A stretch of DNA of 38,508 nt from Fimbriimonadia bacterium (GTDB lineage Bacteria > Armatimonadota > Fimbriimonadia > Fimbriimonadales > JABRVX01). The position numbers and the translations under genes were made by a program. Positions 8,787-17,560 of the stretch are shown here, piece after piece; position 1 is the first letter of the stretch; the number at the start of each line of letters is the position of its first letter. The notes below the pieces were generated by a model. That model saw nothing but the letters and a program-made list of their open reading frames with translations, was not told where the DNA came from and made no database searches. The DNA lies in assembly GCA_039961735.1 (NCBI GenBank), contig JABRVX010000067.1, positions 1 through 38,508 of the forward strand, read 5' to 3'.

Positions 8787-9763
8787 CACACGCCGAGGTC
8801 GTTTCTGCTGCCCTGCAATCCGGAGTGGTCTTGCTGGTGTGGATGGCGGTCGCGGTCGTCATTTGGCTGCTCCTCGGATGGACCGCGGCACGACTTCCGG
8901 AGCAGTCTTCGACTCGCCAAGCGCTTCTTCGGCTGCGGATGCCCGCGGTCGCGAGTTGTTTGATAGCAGGGCTCCTCTTCGCCTCTGGTTACTGGCCGCT
9001 GTCGGAAATCGTGCGAACTCGCGTTAGGCTGGCCGCACTGGTCTGCGCCACCTTCGTCGGTGCCATTGCAGCCGCGCGCATCACCTCGAAGGCACTCGAG
9101 TGGTATCTGCAAGTACTCCGAACCGAGCAGCAAGCCACGGCACTGCTGCTCATCCGCAGGCTAGCCTTGACGGCTATCTGGGTCGTGGCGGGCCTGATCG
9201 CCTTGGACCTCCTCGGATATCGCGTCGGGCCCCTGATTGCTTCCCTCGGCATCGCAGGTATCGCGGTCGCCGTCAGCATGCAGGACATGCTTTCGGGCCT
9301 GTTCGCCGGCCTTTACCTGGCACTCGCCCGCCCCTTCGTCCTGAACGAGTACATCCGCGTGGACGGCGGCGCCGAAGGGTTCGTCGAGCAGATAGGGCTC
9401 CGCAACACCATTCTGCGCTCCCGCTTCGGCGAACAACGTATCATCCTTCCCAACGTCAATCTAATCCGTTCCGTGGTTACGGCACTCCCTAGTACTGTGC
9501 ACGAGGTGACGATTCGTGCTAGGGCCGCTGCGACCACGGACGTCGCTACGCTCCAACAAGCCTGCCTAGCCGCTGCCCAATCTACTGCAGGCGCCGACCC
9601 TACCTCTCGGCCGGTCTTCCGCGTGGTAGACCTACCTGCCGGCACTCTGGAGTTCACCCTCACCGCCCGCTTCTGCGAACCTGAGGACGTTTCTCTGCTC
9701 GAACACCGTCTCCGCTGCTCGTTACATACCACCCTCAGGGCCCACTCCATCACGCTGGCTTGA
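8783..9763 (+). CDS. MscS-family mechanosensitive ion channel
   Basis: This inner-membrane channel opens under membrane tension and releases solutes in hypo-osmotic shock. The 326-residue product has four or five N-terminal membrane helices. A pore-lining helix and beta-domain junction then carry the family pattern GIAGIAVAVSMQDMLSGLFAG (about residues 156-176) and ARPFVLNEYIRVDG. The beta domain that follows (VEQIGLRNTILRSRFGEQRIILPN) also fits, as does a C-terminal alpha/beta region. GTG at 8783 overlaps the upstream TGA (GTGA), and AAGGAG lies 8 bases before it, so it is translationally coupled to the DxxGxDxY/HEAT gene. That pairing suggests an envelope-linked role for both. Two terminator-like hairpins follow. 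Confidence 0.93.
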   Translation: MTHAEVVSAALQSGVVLLVWMAVAVVIWLLLGWTAARLPEQSSTRQALLRLRMPAVASCLIAGLLFASGYWPLSEIVRTRVRLAALVCATFVGAIAAARITSKALEWYLQVLRTEQQATALLLIRRLALTAIWVVAGLIALDLLGYRVGPLIASLGIAGIAVAVSMQDMLSGLFAGLYLALARPFVLNEYIRVDGGAEGFVEQIGLRNTILRSRFGEQRIILPNVNLIRSVVTALPSTVHEVTIRARAAATTDVATLQQACLAAAQSTAGADPTSRPVFRVVDLPAGTLEFTLTARFCEPEDVSLLEHRLRCSLHTTLRAHSITLA

Positions 9764-9764
9764 C

Positions 9765-9814
9765 GGTAACCTCGTGTTACCACCTACCGTGCCTCTACCG
9801 CGTGCGGCAGAGGC
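9765..9814. terminator. Hairpins between convergent genes
   Basis: GGTAAC (9765-9770) pairs with GTTACC (9776-9781) right after the MscS stop. GCCTCTaCCGC-gt-GCGGcAGAGGC (9791-9814) forms a second, long stem. They lie between convergent genes and could stop transcription from both sides, although a T tract is lacking. Confidence 0.45.
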
Positions 9815-9854
9815 GTCTCGACGATTTCGCCCCATCTGGGAAGTGCCGAGTGTC

Positions 9855-11993
9855 TCACTCTACGACGAAAAGGAGATCCTCTTTTTGCCGCTCCGGTGGC
9901 ATGCAAGTGGACTCGCTGCACAGCTGATACTTTGCCACCACACGCCCAGCGTACTCGCCTGGTGCAACGCCCTCCGGCGGCACGACATGCAAGGGGATCT
10001 CGACCGATCCATGGTAGAAGGGTGCGTCACCGCTCTCGAAAATCGGATCCGGCATGCGTGCGTTCCACTGCCATCCGCTCGGCAGGTCCTCCAGTTGTAC
10101 GGTCAACCACCCAGCCGGAGCAGGCTCCCCTGCCGCATACACCCTCCAACCCATTGGCAGGGTTAGCACTACAGGCACACGCGCTAGACGATCTACTACT
10201 ACCACCCGCTGAGGCACGGTCAACTGCACTCTCGGAATCTGCGGTACCAGGCTCTGGCTCGCTCTCAGCAAGGTCGTACCGAACGATGGCGCGTCCCGCA
10301 ACATCGCACCGAAAGAGCGCACCGTGTGATGTGCATACACTCTCCACCGTGTCTCACCCGTCGCGTCTGCCAGCCGTGTTAGTGCGAGTGCAGCCACGGC
10401 ATTCCCACTCGGCTCGGCATTGTCCTCCGCCGTCTTCAGTCGTGCTACGTGCTCGCCCGTGTCCGAGTAGTCGAAGAAGCCACCTTGCTCGTCGTCCCAA
10501 AATCGCTCCACCATCCGCTGTGCAATCCACTTACACTGCGCCAGATACTCGTCGTTCTCGCAGGCAGCAGAGAACGACAAGAGCGCCTGCAAGAGAAACG
10601 CATAATCTGCAAGGAAGCCCTCCCCGCTGACACGTCCTTCCCTCCAAGATCGGTGCAGCACTCCCTCTCGAACCATCTCACTCAGAACGAACTCCACTGA
10701 TTTTTCAGCAGCATTCAGCGCCTCCGGATATTCGAACACCTCCGCCGCACGGCACAGCCCCTCGATCATGAGTGCGTTCCAGCCCGATAGCACCTTGTCA
10801 TCAGTAGCAGGCCGTGGGCGGGCGGCGCGGTACGCAAAAAGTGCCTCCAGCGAATCACGCATTGCGCCTACGGGCAATCCCTCGTCCACCAAGCTGAGTA
10901 CCGAGCGACCGTGCTCGAAGTTGCCCCGTTCGGTGACCCCGTAGGCTTGCATGAAACCCTCGGCCTCACCACCCAACACCGAGCGGATCTCGTCGGCAGA
11001 AAACACGTAGAACTTGCCCTCCTCCCCCTCGCTATCCGCATCGAGACTGGAGAAGAACCCCCCGTTCACGTGCCGCAGCTCGCGCAGCACGAAGCCCACG
11101 ATGCCCAGTGCCGCCTCGCGATAGTCGGGGTCCGGCTGGAGCGTGTACGCATCCGAGTACACTTCCAGGAGCTGCGCCTGGTCGTACAGCATCTTCTCGA
11201 AATGCGGCACCAGCCACTGCCGGTCGGTGGAATAGCGGAAGAAACCACCACCAACGTGATCGTGTATGCCTCCCCGGGCCATCGCCTTGAGCGTCCCGTG
11301 CAGCATGCTCGCTGCCCGCACGTCCCCTCCTCGGGCCGCGTCGCACAGCATGCGCAGAACCGGTGCCATAGGGAACTTGGGCTGAAGGGAGAACCCGCCG
11401 CGCTCCTCGTCGAAGCGTCCGGCCAAAGAGCGAATTGCCTGATCCGTGGCGTCCGAGGGCACGAGAACGCTTCCCCTGCTGCCCGCATGCGTGCGTAGTG
11501 CCGCGGACACCTGCATCGCCTGAGCAATCAACTGAGCGCGTGCACTCCTCCAACCTCGGGATAGCTGCGCCAGCAGGTGGAGAAACGCCTCCTCCGAGAA
11601 GTACCTTCCTGCCGCCAGGATCGGGTCCAGATTCGGCGTCAGGAACGCCGATAGCGGCCAGCCTCCCCCACCCGTCATGAGCTGCGCCGCGAGCATGTAT
11701 TGCGCGTCTATGTCCGGCCGCTCTTCGCGGTCCACCTTGATCGAGACGAAATCCTTGGCCAACGCTGCCGCCACCGACTCCTTCTCGAACACCTCGCGCT
11801 CCATTACGTGGCACCAGTGGCATGCGGCATAGCCCACCGAGAGGAAGATCAGTTTGTCCTCCGCTCGAGCTTTGGCCAGTGCCTCCGGACCCCAAGGATG
11901 CCAGTCCACAGGGTTGTATGCGTGCTGCAGCAGATAGGGGCTGGTGGAGTCGATCAGCCGGTTCGGCCGCCTTGCACCCGCGGGCATGTTCAT
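9855..11993 (-). CDS. Thioredoxin-like DUF255 (SSP411/YyaL) protein with DsbD-like C-terminus
   Basis: The 712-residue product has the N-terminal DUF255 thioredoxin fold ([21 protein letters not shown], then ACHWCHVM with Cys58 and Cys61). A cellobiose-epimerase-like six-hairpin domain follows (about residues 180-560, including [15 protein letters not shown] and [13 protein letters not shown]). These are the hallmarks of the spermatogenesis-associated protein 20 family, whose molecular role is poorly known. The last ~110 residues are not typical. They carry a beta-sandwich pattern ending in [15 protein letters not shown], which resembles the two-Cys CxxxxCxPP site of the DsbD N-terminal periplasmic domain. 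No signal peptide is seen, so the compartment is unclear. ATG at 11993 has GGAGGAG 5 bases upstream. It lies 31 bases after the glycosyltransferase gene, probably in one operon. Confidence 0.88.
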   Translation of the reverse strand: MNMPAGARRPNRLIDSTSPYLLQHAYNPVDWHPWGPEALAKARAEDKLIFLSVGYAACHWCHVMEREVFEKESVAAALAKDFVSIKVDREERPDIDAQYMLAAQLMTGGGGWPLSAFLTPNLDPILAAGRYFSEEAFLHLLAQLSRGWRSARAQLIAQAMQVSAALRTHAGSRGSVLVPSDATDQAIRSLAGRFDEERGGFSLQPKFPMAPVLRMLCDAARGGDVRAASMLHGTLKAMARGGIHDHVGGGFFRYSTDRQWLVPHFEKMLYDQAQLLEVYSDAYTLQPDPDYREAALGIVGFVLRELRHVNGGFFSSLDADSEGEEGKFYVFSADEIRSVLGGEAEGFMQAYGVTERGNFEHGRSVLSLVDEGLPVGAMRDSLEALFAYRAARPRPATDDKVLSGWNALMIEGLCRAAEVFEYPEALNAAEKSVEFVLSEMVREGVLHRSWREGRVSGEGFLADYAFLLQALLSFSAACENDEYLAQCKWIAQRMVERFWDDEQGGFFDYSDTGEHVARLKTAEDNAEPSGNAVAALALTRLADATGETRWRVYAHHTVRSFGAMLRDAPSFGTTLLRASQSLVPQIPRVQLTVPQRVVVVDRLARVPVVLTLPMGWRVYAAGEPAPAGWLTVQLEDLPSGWQWNARMPDPIFESGDAPFYHGSVEIPLHVVPPEGVAPGEYAGRVVAKYQLCSESTCMPPERQKEDLLFVVE

Positions 11994-12024
11994 GGTTTCT
12001 CCTCCGAGAACGATCCGATCAACT

Positions 12025-12732
12025 TCAGCGGACGAACCTGAACTTTATCAGCGTCCAGATGGCGATCACCCCGTCCCACCACCGGATCTTCTTGCCCGCA
12101 GACTTGCTTCTGGGCACGTACCTTATCGGCTTCTCCGCAATTCGATACCCCGCCCGCAGGGCTTTTGCCGTAACTTCCGGGCAGAACTCGAAGCGCCGGC
12201 TCGTCAGCTTCATATTGAGTAGAACGTCGGTTCGAAACGCCTTGTAGCAAGTGGCCTCATCGGAGAGCCGGTGGCCGTAGAGAATAGTGACCATGCTTGC
12301 GAGGATTCGGTTGATCACCCGATTTGCGAAGGCCATCCCCGGCGGAAAGCCGTGGTGAAATCGGTTTCCGTATACCACCGCCTCCCGACCCTCGAGAATG
12401 TCGCCGACCAAAGCCGGAATGTCCTCCGGGTCGTACTCGAGGTCTGCGTCCTGAATGATAACGGCCTTCCCGCGTGCATGGGGAAGTGCGGCACGGATTG
12501 CGACGCCTTTCCCCTCGTTTCGAGCCAGGCGGATCACCCGAACGCGATCACTCGCGAGCTGTTCGGCCTCCCCGCTCGTTCCGTCGGTCGAACCATCGTC
12601 AACCAACAGGATCTCCTTCTCGAAGGGCGCCGCTTCGACGCGCCGTATCACCTCGCGAATCGTCGCGGCTTCGTTGTATACGGGGATGATAACGGTGACC
12701 AGGTCACCGGCGTCGCTGATCCCGGTCTTCAA
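12025..12732 (-). CDS. Family 2 glycosyltransferase (dolichol-phosphate mannosyltransferase-like)
   Basis: This GT-A enzyme likely moves a sugar from a nucleotide sugar to a polyprenyl phosphate. The 235-residue product has [14 protein letters not shown] at the start, the nucleotide-binding [11 protein letters not shown] (about residues 42-52), the [11 protein letters not shown] metal-binding DxD segment (about 93-103), and a family C-terminal [19 protein letters not shown]. There are no obvious membrane helices, as in the soluble DPM1 type. The only usable start is TTG at 12732, because an in-frame TGA lies two codons before it. There is no Shine-Dalgarno, but CATAAT sits 8 bases upstream, so transcription may start at or next to the codon. 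It is followed closely by the DUF255 gene. Confidence 0.88.
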   Translation of the reverse strand: MKTGISDAGDLVTVIIPVYNEAATIREVIRRVEAAPFEKEILLVDDGSTDGTSGEAEQLASDRVRVIRLARNEGKGVAIRAALPHARGKAVIIQDADLEYDPEDIPALVGDILEGREAVVYGNRFHHGFPPGMAFANRVINRILASMVTILYGHRLSDEATCYKAFRTDVLLNMKLTSRRFEFCPEVTAKALRAGYRIAEKPIRYVPRSKSAGKKIRWWDGVIAIWTLIKFRFVR

Positions 12733-12828
12733 GGCGGCTCATTATGGCACGCACCCTACCCTTAGTTTGCCCCGGATCGACCAGCATCGGATGCACACGC
12801 TGCAGTCGGGCCCCGAGGGTGGAAAGTC

Positions 12829-13079
12829 TGTGGAGAACGGGGGGGAGTCGATGTGAAGTTTGGTGAGGCTAAGTGTCCGGTGTGAAAAACCTCGCTTTTT
12901 TCCACACCCGAATTCCACTTTTCCACACTATCCCTAACACTTCGCTCACAGAACAGCGTCCAACCTCTGGCCCGAGTACCTTGCGCAAATCGCTGCGGAT
13001 TCCCCACCATCCCTGCACGAATACCCTCCCTTTCATCATAAAAGAATCTGAATCCTGAAGCTGTTTCATAATGAATTAG
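12829..13079. other. Candidate replication origin (DnaA-box cluster)
   Basis: The 367-base gap between the divergent glycosyltransferase and recF has no protein-like frame. It holds three exact matches to the DnaA-box consensus TTWTNCACA: TTTTTCACA (12889-12881, minus), TTTTCCACA (12898-12906) and TTTTCCACA (12919-12927). A one-mismatch copy, TTCTCCACA, lies at 12837-12829 (minus). An A/T-rich stretch follows (13030-13080) that could be the unwinding element. recF is next to it and parAB lies about 11 kb away, as near many origins. dnaA and dnaN are not in the window, so this is a suggestion only. Confidence 0.4.
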
Positions 13080-13099
13080 GAGGGTGTGAGAAGAACGTC

Positions 13100-14185
13100 G
13101 TGCGCCTTATCGAGATAACCTTGGAGAGCTTTCGGAGCTATGCTTCCATTCGTTTCTGTCCTTCGACCAGCGTCACGATTCTGTACGGCGAAAACGGGGT
13201 AGGCAAAACCAACCTTTTGGAAGCCGTTCACTTCCTTTCTACAGCTCGGGGGTTTCGTAGTGGCCGGGACGGAGAGATAATCCGCTGGGATGCTCCATTC
13301 TGCCGTGTTGAGGGCCAAGTTCAGCGAAACGACGGATACCGAACCATCTCCATCCGATTCGAACCGGGCTCCCGTAAACGCGCGGCTATCGACGGCGCAT
13401 CGGTTGCACGAGTAGCCGAAGCCATTGGCTGCCTGCACGTCGTAGACTTCAGCTCACGGGATCTCTCGATCATCCGAGGGGAACCGTCACGAAGGCGTGA
13501 CTTCATGGACGTGGAGCTGGCTCAGCAGAGCTCCAGCTACGGGATGGACCTCGCTCGCTACAAACGCTCTCTGGCGCACAGAAATGCGCTCCTGGCCGAG
13601 ATGGCAAGCGGTTCGGCATCTGCAGACCTGGCGGTGTGGGATGAGCAGCTGGCTCGCTTCGGAGAGCCCATCGTGCGGGCCAGGCAGGAGTGGCTCGAGG
13701 CCGTTGCGCCCATTGCGAGCGAAACGCACTCGTATCTATCCGGTAACGGAGAAAGCCTAGCCTGTAGCTATCGTCCGGACACACCGCCGGGGAAGCTGCT
13801 GGAGGCCCTCGCGAACTCTCGCAGGCAGGACCTTTCGCGTGGAACCACTTCGCGCGGTCCCCATCGGGACGACGTCGAGATCCTGGTTTCCGGTCGAGGC
13901 GCCAGACAGTTCGCTTCTCAAGGCCAGCAGCGGACGGCGGCACTCGCACTAAAAGTGGCCCAAGCGCAGGTAGCCGAGCGGAGAATGGGTGAAGCCCCAG
14001 TGCTGCTTCTGGACGACGTGCTCTCCGACCTCGATGAGGCTAGGCGGAACCGTTTACTCGAATACTGCCTAAGCGGATCCCAGATGATCATGACCTGTAC
14101 AGATACCCACCATCTCGCCGCTTCTCTTATCGCAAATGCGAAACTGGTGCAGGTCTCGAACTCCCGACTTGTCGAAGAGGAATAG
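13100..14185 (+). CDS. recF: DNA replication/repair protein RecF
   Basis: RecF is an SMC-like ATPase that binds gapped DNA and helps RecO/RecR load RecA. The 361-residue product begins MRLIEITLESFRSY, has Walker A GENGVGKTN (residues 30-38), and a C-terminal ABC signature region followed by Walker B VLLLDDVLSDLD (about residues 300-312). This is normal length. GTG at 13100 is the only start giving the family N-terminus; the best Shine-Dalgarno (AGGAGGG) is far upstream and a weak GAGAAG is closer. It is the first gene of a tight operon with the DUF721 gene (3-base gap) and comEC. The upstream gap is the candidate origin. Confidence 0.95.
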   Translation: MRLIEITLESFRSYASIRFCPSTSVTILYGENGVGKTNLLEAVHFLSTARGFRSGRDGEIIRWDAPFCRVEGQVQRNDGYRTISIRFEPGSRKRAAIDGASVARVAEAIGCLHVVDFSSRDLSIIRGEPSRRRDFMDVELAQQSSSYGMDLARYKRSLAHRNALLAEMASGSASADLAVWDEQLARFGEPIVRARQEWLEAVAPIASETHSYLSGNGESLACSYRPDTPPGKLLEALANSRRQDLSRGTTSRGPHRDDVEILVSGRGARQFASQGQQRTAALALKVAQAQVAERRMGEAPVLLLDDVLSDLDEARRNRLLEYCLSGSQMIMTCTDTHHLAASLIANAKLVQVSNSRLVEEE

Positions 14186-14188
14186 GCG

Positions 14189-14692
14189 ATGCGGCCTCTG
14201 AACGACGCACTTCCGCAGGCAATACGCGGGATGGGCCTGGAGCGTCAGGTGCGTGCCCGCGCAGTAGTTGCCAAGTGGCGAACCGCAGTGGGAGAGGTAC
14301 TGGCACGTGTTTCAGAGGCCACCTTCCTTCGCTCCGGCATCCTTTGGGTTACGGTTACGGACAGCGTTTGGCAGCAAGAACTGAACATGCGCAAAGAGCT
14401 GATCATCGCTCGACTTAATGAAGCTCTTGGCGCGGAACTTGTACAAGACATCCGGTTCCGGCCAGGTGCTGTAAGCGCACCGGCACCCAGAGGGGAACCG
14501 GTGGAGGAGCCGTGGAGACCGTTCGCACGATCGGCTGCGCAGAGAGAGTGGCAAGAGACGGTCGAGAACCTTCGCAACTGCGTAATCGAGAGACAGCGGG
14601 CGATGGAAGAACGGGGCAGTCCCATCTGCCCGCACTGCCGCAGACGGTTCGAAGGGGATCCAGGCCCCTGCCCGATCTGTCGCGTGAAGTAG
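14189..14692 (+). CDS. DciA-like DUF721 protein with zinc ribbon
   Basis: The DUF721 family includes DciA, which loads the replicative helicase DnaB in bacteria lacking DnaC/DnaI. The 167-residue product has the domain at about residues 1-92 (helical start, then LWVTVTDSVWQQELNMRKE), the usual KH-like core. A proline/arginine-rich linker and a C-terminal zinc ribbon follow, with Cys147, Cys150, Cys161 and Cys164 (CPHC...CPIC). The zinc ribbon is an extension not present in the shortest DciA proteins. It starts 3 bases after recF and ends 1 base before comEC, with GAGGAA at the recF stop as ribosome-binding site. The pairing with recF is common and fits a replication role, but the function is inferred from family alone. 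Confidence 0.85.
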   Translation: MRPLNDALPQAIRGMGLERQVRARAVVAKWRTAVGEVLARVSEATFLRSGILWVTVTDSVWQQELNMRKELIIARLNEALGAELVQDIRFRPGAVSAPAPRGEPVEEPWRPFARSAAQREWQETVENLRNCVIERQRAMEERGSPICPHCRRRFEGDPGPCPICRVK

Positions 14693-14693
14693 G

Positions 14694-16145
14694 ATGTTCG
14701 GCCTGCTGCGCGGCAGACCGTTGCTCCAAGCTATCCTAGCGATCCTCATCGGTGCGGCTGCGTATCCTGGCCTTGGCTGGTGTGTGGTGGCCACTGCAGG
14801 GGCATTGGCAGTGGTGGCGTTGTGTACCCGTAGGACCTGGCTTGCACAACTCTGCGTGTGCGCCGTCGCCGGCGGGCTTTATGCGGGAACGAGAGCAGTG
14901 GGAGCCGATAGGCTTATCCCATTGGAAGGTAGCGAAGCGAAGGCCGAGGTGGTCGCGCGTGTTCTCACCATACCCGCGACCCGGACACGATTCACATCCC
15001 TAATCGTGTCCGTAGAGGAAGGCCCGCTGCCTCAGGGGACTCGTGTGCTTGTAAGTACCGGTCCGGGCTTCTTCGCGCTTCCGGGCGAGATGCTGCGTCT
15101 CGAAGGCCGGATCAAGCCCGCAGATGGCCGCTACTGGCGAAGGCAGGGGGTGGCCGCGTGGATGAGCGCGGCCCGCGACTCCATCCAACGCGTTGCGCCA
15201 ACCAACCGCCCCGTGGCGGCTGCGATTGCGAGCCTTCGCTGGTCTGCCGAGCGCAGTTACCTTCGCCAGATGTCGCCCGAGTCGGCCGCAATGACCATCG
15301 GCATAGTGTTCGGTGACGATGGCCGCGTGTCGCAGGAGACGCGCGAGGCGATGAAGCGGGCGGGCACGTATCACCTTCTGGCGGCTTCGGGGCTGAACGT
15401 AGCGGTGGTCGGAGGCCTTCTACTCGGCATCTTCAACCGTCTGCGCGTTCCTAGGCGAGGGGCGATCCTCTCTGCCATGCTCGGCATCGCGGCCTACACT
15501 TTTGCCGCAGGGGGCACGCCGCCTACGGTGCGCGCTGCAGTAGCACTATGTGTGTATCTTGCCGGGGCGGCACTTCGGCGACAGCCCGATGCCTTGACCG
15601 CGCTAGCAGTTGGCGCAGCGTACTCCTTCGTGGTGGACCCGGGTGTGCTGCGAGACCCAGGGTTTCAGCTCTCGTACTTGGTCGCCGGCGCTTTGATCGT
15701 CTGGTGTCCGCCCGGTTTCCGATGGCTGAATGCGACGCTTCCTGGCAGGCGAGAGAGGCTGCTGAGACAGACCTTGCTCTGGGTGATTGCGGGAGCGATG
15801 GCTTCCGTGGTGGCTTCGCTCGCGGCAACGCCGCTGCTTGCGTTCTACTTCCAATCGGTGCCACTGCTCGGGCCAGCGACGAACATGGTATGCGTGCCGC
15901 TCGCAGCACCCATCTTGTGGGGAGGTCTCCTGGGGCCTGCCGGCGCGTTCATTCCGGGCTGGGAGGCACTGTGGCTACGGGGGCTCGCCGCTCCCTGCGC
16001 CGACTGGCTGACGCAAATCGGCTCGACCGTGGGTGGCCTGAGTTGGTCGGCGACAGCGGTACCGGAGTTCTCGGAGCGAATGCTATGGCTCTTCTTCTTG
16101 GTCTTTTTCGGCGTGGCGCGCGAGTGGCGGTGCGACGTACGGTAG
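14694..16145 (+). CDS. comEC: ComEC/Rec2-type competence channel protein
   Basis: ComEC forms the inner-membrane channel that carries single-stranded DNA into the cell during natural transformation. The 483-residue product starts with two or three membrane helices and an OB-like DUF4131 domain (about residues 75-160). The competence domain follows with MKRAGTYHLLAASGLNVAVVGG (a family hallmark), GTPPTVRAAV and DPGFQLSYLVAGAL, plus many more helices. The C-terminal metallo-beta-lactamase domain found in full-length ComEC (about 750 residues) is absent, and the frame stops cleanly. The nuclease part is therefore missing or separate. It starts one base after the DUF721 stop. A long inverted repeat follows. 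Confidence 0.88.
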   Translation: MFGLLRGRPLLQAILAILIGAAAYPGLGWCVVATAGALAVVALCTRRTWLAQLCVCAVAGGLYAGTRAVGADRLIPLEGSEAKAEVVARVLTIPATRTRFTSLIVSVEEGPLPQGTRVLVSTGPGFFALPGEMLRLEGRIKPADGRYWRRQGVAAWMSAARDSIQRVAPTNRPVAAAIASLRWSAERSYLRQMSPESAAMTIGIVFGDDGRVSQETREAMKRAGTYHLLAASGLNVAVVGGLLLGIFNRLRVPRRGAILSAMLGIAAYTFAAGGTPPTVRAAVALCVYLAGAALRRQPDALTALAVGAAYSFVVDPGVLRDPGFQLSYLVAGALIVWCPPGFRWLNATLPGRRERLLRQTLLWVIAGAMASVVASLAATPLLAFYFQSVPLLGPATNMVCVPLAAPILWGGLLGPAGAFIPGWEALWLRGLAAPCADWLTQIGSTVGGLSWSATAVPEFSERMLWLFFLVFFGVAREWRCDVR

Positions 16146-16168
16146 TCGCGACTAGTGTGAAAGGGCCT

Positions 16169-16216
16169 GGCGGTGACGGATTTCCACTGTTGCACAGCGT
16201 GCCGTCCGTCACCGCC
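16169..16216. terminator. 12-bp inverted repeat between convergent genes
   Basis: GGCGGTGACGGA (16169-16180) and TCCGTCACCGCC (16205-16216) are perfect inverted repeats around a 24-base loop. They lie between the ends of comEC (+) and the Crp-family gene (-). A bidirectional terminator without T tract is likely; a protein-binding site is possible. Confidence 0.5.
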
Positions 16217-16241
16217 GATATACTACTGACCTCTTCCTGTA

Positions 16242-16940
16242 TCAGCGACGGCCAGGTGAGTCGCCTACGGCCTTCAGCGTCTCCGGCTTCTTGATGAACA
16301 TGGCGCGGCCGGTCGTGGTGACCAGTCCATCCTTCTTGAACTTGTTCAGCACGAGCGTCGTGGTTTCCCGAGTAGTCCCGACGATGCTGGCAAGCTCTTG
16401 ATGCGTGAGCCGTAGTCCGATGCCCTTGCCACCCTTAGCATCCGCTTCGCCGTACTTCTCGGCAAGCCAAAGAAGGGCACGAGCGAGCCTAGCAGGAACG
16501 TCACGGAAGATGACGTCCTCGATCCGGTAGTCCGTGTCTACCTTTCGGTTCCAAAGGGCCGCAATGAACTTCATGCAAAGCCCGGTGGATCCGTGAAGCA
16601 TAGCGCGCGCCTTGGCTGCGGGAATCTCGAGAAGCTCGGTCTCGAGCATAGCTTCGGCATAGTGGGTGCGAGGAGCCTCGTCGAAGAGAGGCGATTCACC
16701 GAATAGGTGGCCGCGCTCGCACATGGCGAGAGTGAGTTCACGGCCCTTCTGCACAGCACGCACGAGCCGGATAAGCCCGTTCTTGACCACGTAGATGGAC
16801 TCGCTGGGCTCTCCGGGTTGGTAAACCAAGGTACGGCGCTCAATGTGATACGAGCGTCCAGCAGCTTCCAGCTGCTTTCGCTCGTCAATCTCCAGCGTAT
16901 CCCAGAACGCCGGCACCGCACCGCGTAGTCTTGACATCAT
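16242..16940 (-). CDS. Crp/Fnr-family transcription regulator
   Basis: This is a dimeric DNA-binding regulator of about 232 residues. Residues ~28-118 form the cyclic-nucleotide-binding beta roll, with GHLFGESPLFDEAPRTHYAEA at the phosphate-binding cassette. That segment keeps FGE, but the usual Arg-Ser/Thr-Ala is altered to RTHYA, so nucleotide binding is uncertain. No N-terminal cysteine cluster is seen, so it is not Fnr. Residues ~180-205 are the winged helix (LTHQELASIVGTTRETTTLVL), whose recognition helix carries R-E-T. ATG at 16940 has GGAG 10 bases upstream; an adjacent ATG at 16937 and a longer reading to 17000 are alternatives. It is convergent with comEC and divergent from rnpB. The target genes are unknown. 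Confidence 0.9.
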   Translation of the reverse strand: MMSRLRGAVPAFWDTLEIDERKQLEAAGRSYHIERRTLVYQPGEPSESIYVVKNGLIRLVRAVQKGRELTLAMCERGHLFGESPLFDEAPRTHYAEAMLETELLEIPAAKARAMLHGSTGLCMKFIAALWNRKVDTDYRIEDVIFRDVPARLARALLWLAEKYGEADAKGGKGIGLRLTHQELASIVGTTRETTTLVLNKFKKDGLVTTTGRAMFIKKPETLKAVGDSPGRR

Positions 16941-17206
16941 TTTGCTGCATCTCCGTATGTTAGCTCGTTTGTTCTCGCCTGCGTCTCGGCAAGCCATCAA
17001 CTCGAAGTGGGAGGCTCATTCGAAGCATTTCCGTGTCCTTCCTTCGGAAAGTAGGCCGGGTCAGCAATTAGCGAGCCTCGCAACAGGGATGGTACCCTGC
17101 AACTCCTCAGTTCTGCAAAGAATCGCGGGTACCTTCTTAACGATTCCGATTCGAATGCCGTAAGCTGAATCCTTTAGGAAACCGAAACGCTTCACCATCC
17201 GTCGTC

Positions 17207-17212
17207 TACAAT
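17207..17212 (+). promoter_or_regulatory. rnpB -10 element
   Basis: TACAAT lies 7 bases upstream of the first paired base of RNase P RNA (17220), the spacing expected from a -10 hexamer to its transcription start. No good -35 box is visible 16-18 bases further upstream. Confidence 0.55.
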
Positions 17213-17219
17213 GCGCTCA

Positions 17220-17560
17220 GGGAGTTGGCCGGGCGGCGGCTCCGACCTTCGGTCGGGGAGGAAAGTCCGGGCTCCGCAGGGCACGGCGCCGGGTAACACC
17301 CGGGCGAGGCGACTCGACGGAAAGTGCCACAGAAACATACCGTCCCGACGATGTCGGGATAAGGGTGAAATGGTGAGGTAAGAGCTCACCGGGTCCTTGG
17401 AAACGAGGGCGCCGGGCAAACCCCGCCGGGAGCAAGACCGAATAGGGAGGGGACGAGGTGGCCCGCTGACCCTCCGGGTAGGTTGCTGGAGGCCGTCGGC
17501 AACGACGGTCCTAGATAGATCGCCGCACAAACACAGAACCCGGCTTACAGGCCAACTCCC
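17220..17560 (+). ncRNA. rnpB: RNase P RNA, bacterial class A
   Basis: This is the catalytic RNA that removes 5' leaders from tRNA precursors. Conserved landmarks appear in order: GAGGAAAGTCCGGGCTCC (CRI), the GCCGGGTAACACCCGGG stem, CAGAAACATACCG, GATAAGGGTGAAA, a GGTAAGAGCTCACC stem-loop, CGGGCAAACC, GGGAGCAAGACCGAATAGGG, CCGGGTAGGTTGCT, CCTAGATAGAT and ACAGAACCCGGCTTA. The terminal P1 helix is perfect over 11 bp: GGGAGTTGGCC (17220-17230) with GGCCAACTCCC (17550-17560), which fixes both ends. The total of 341 bases is normal. The protein subunit gene rnpA is not in the window. Confidence 0.97.

Noticed and set aside
12762-13010. Small minus-strand ORF in the candidate origin
   Set aside because: No ribosome-binding site and protein-unlike composition; it covers the DnaA-box cluster.
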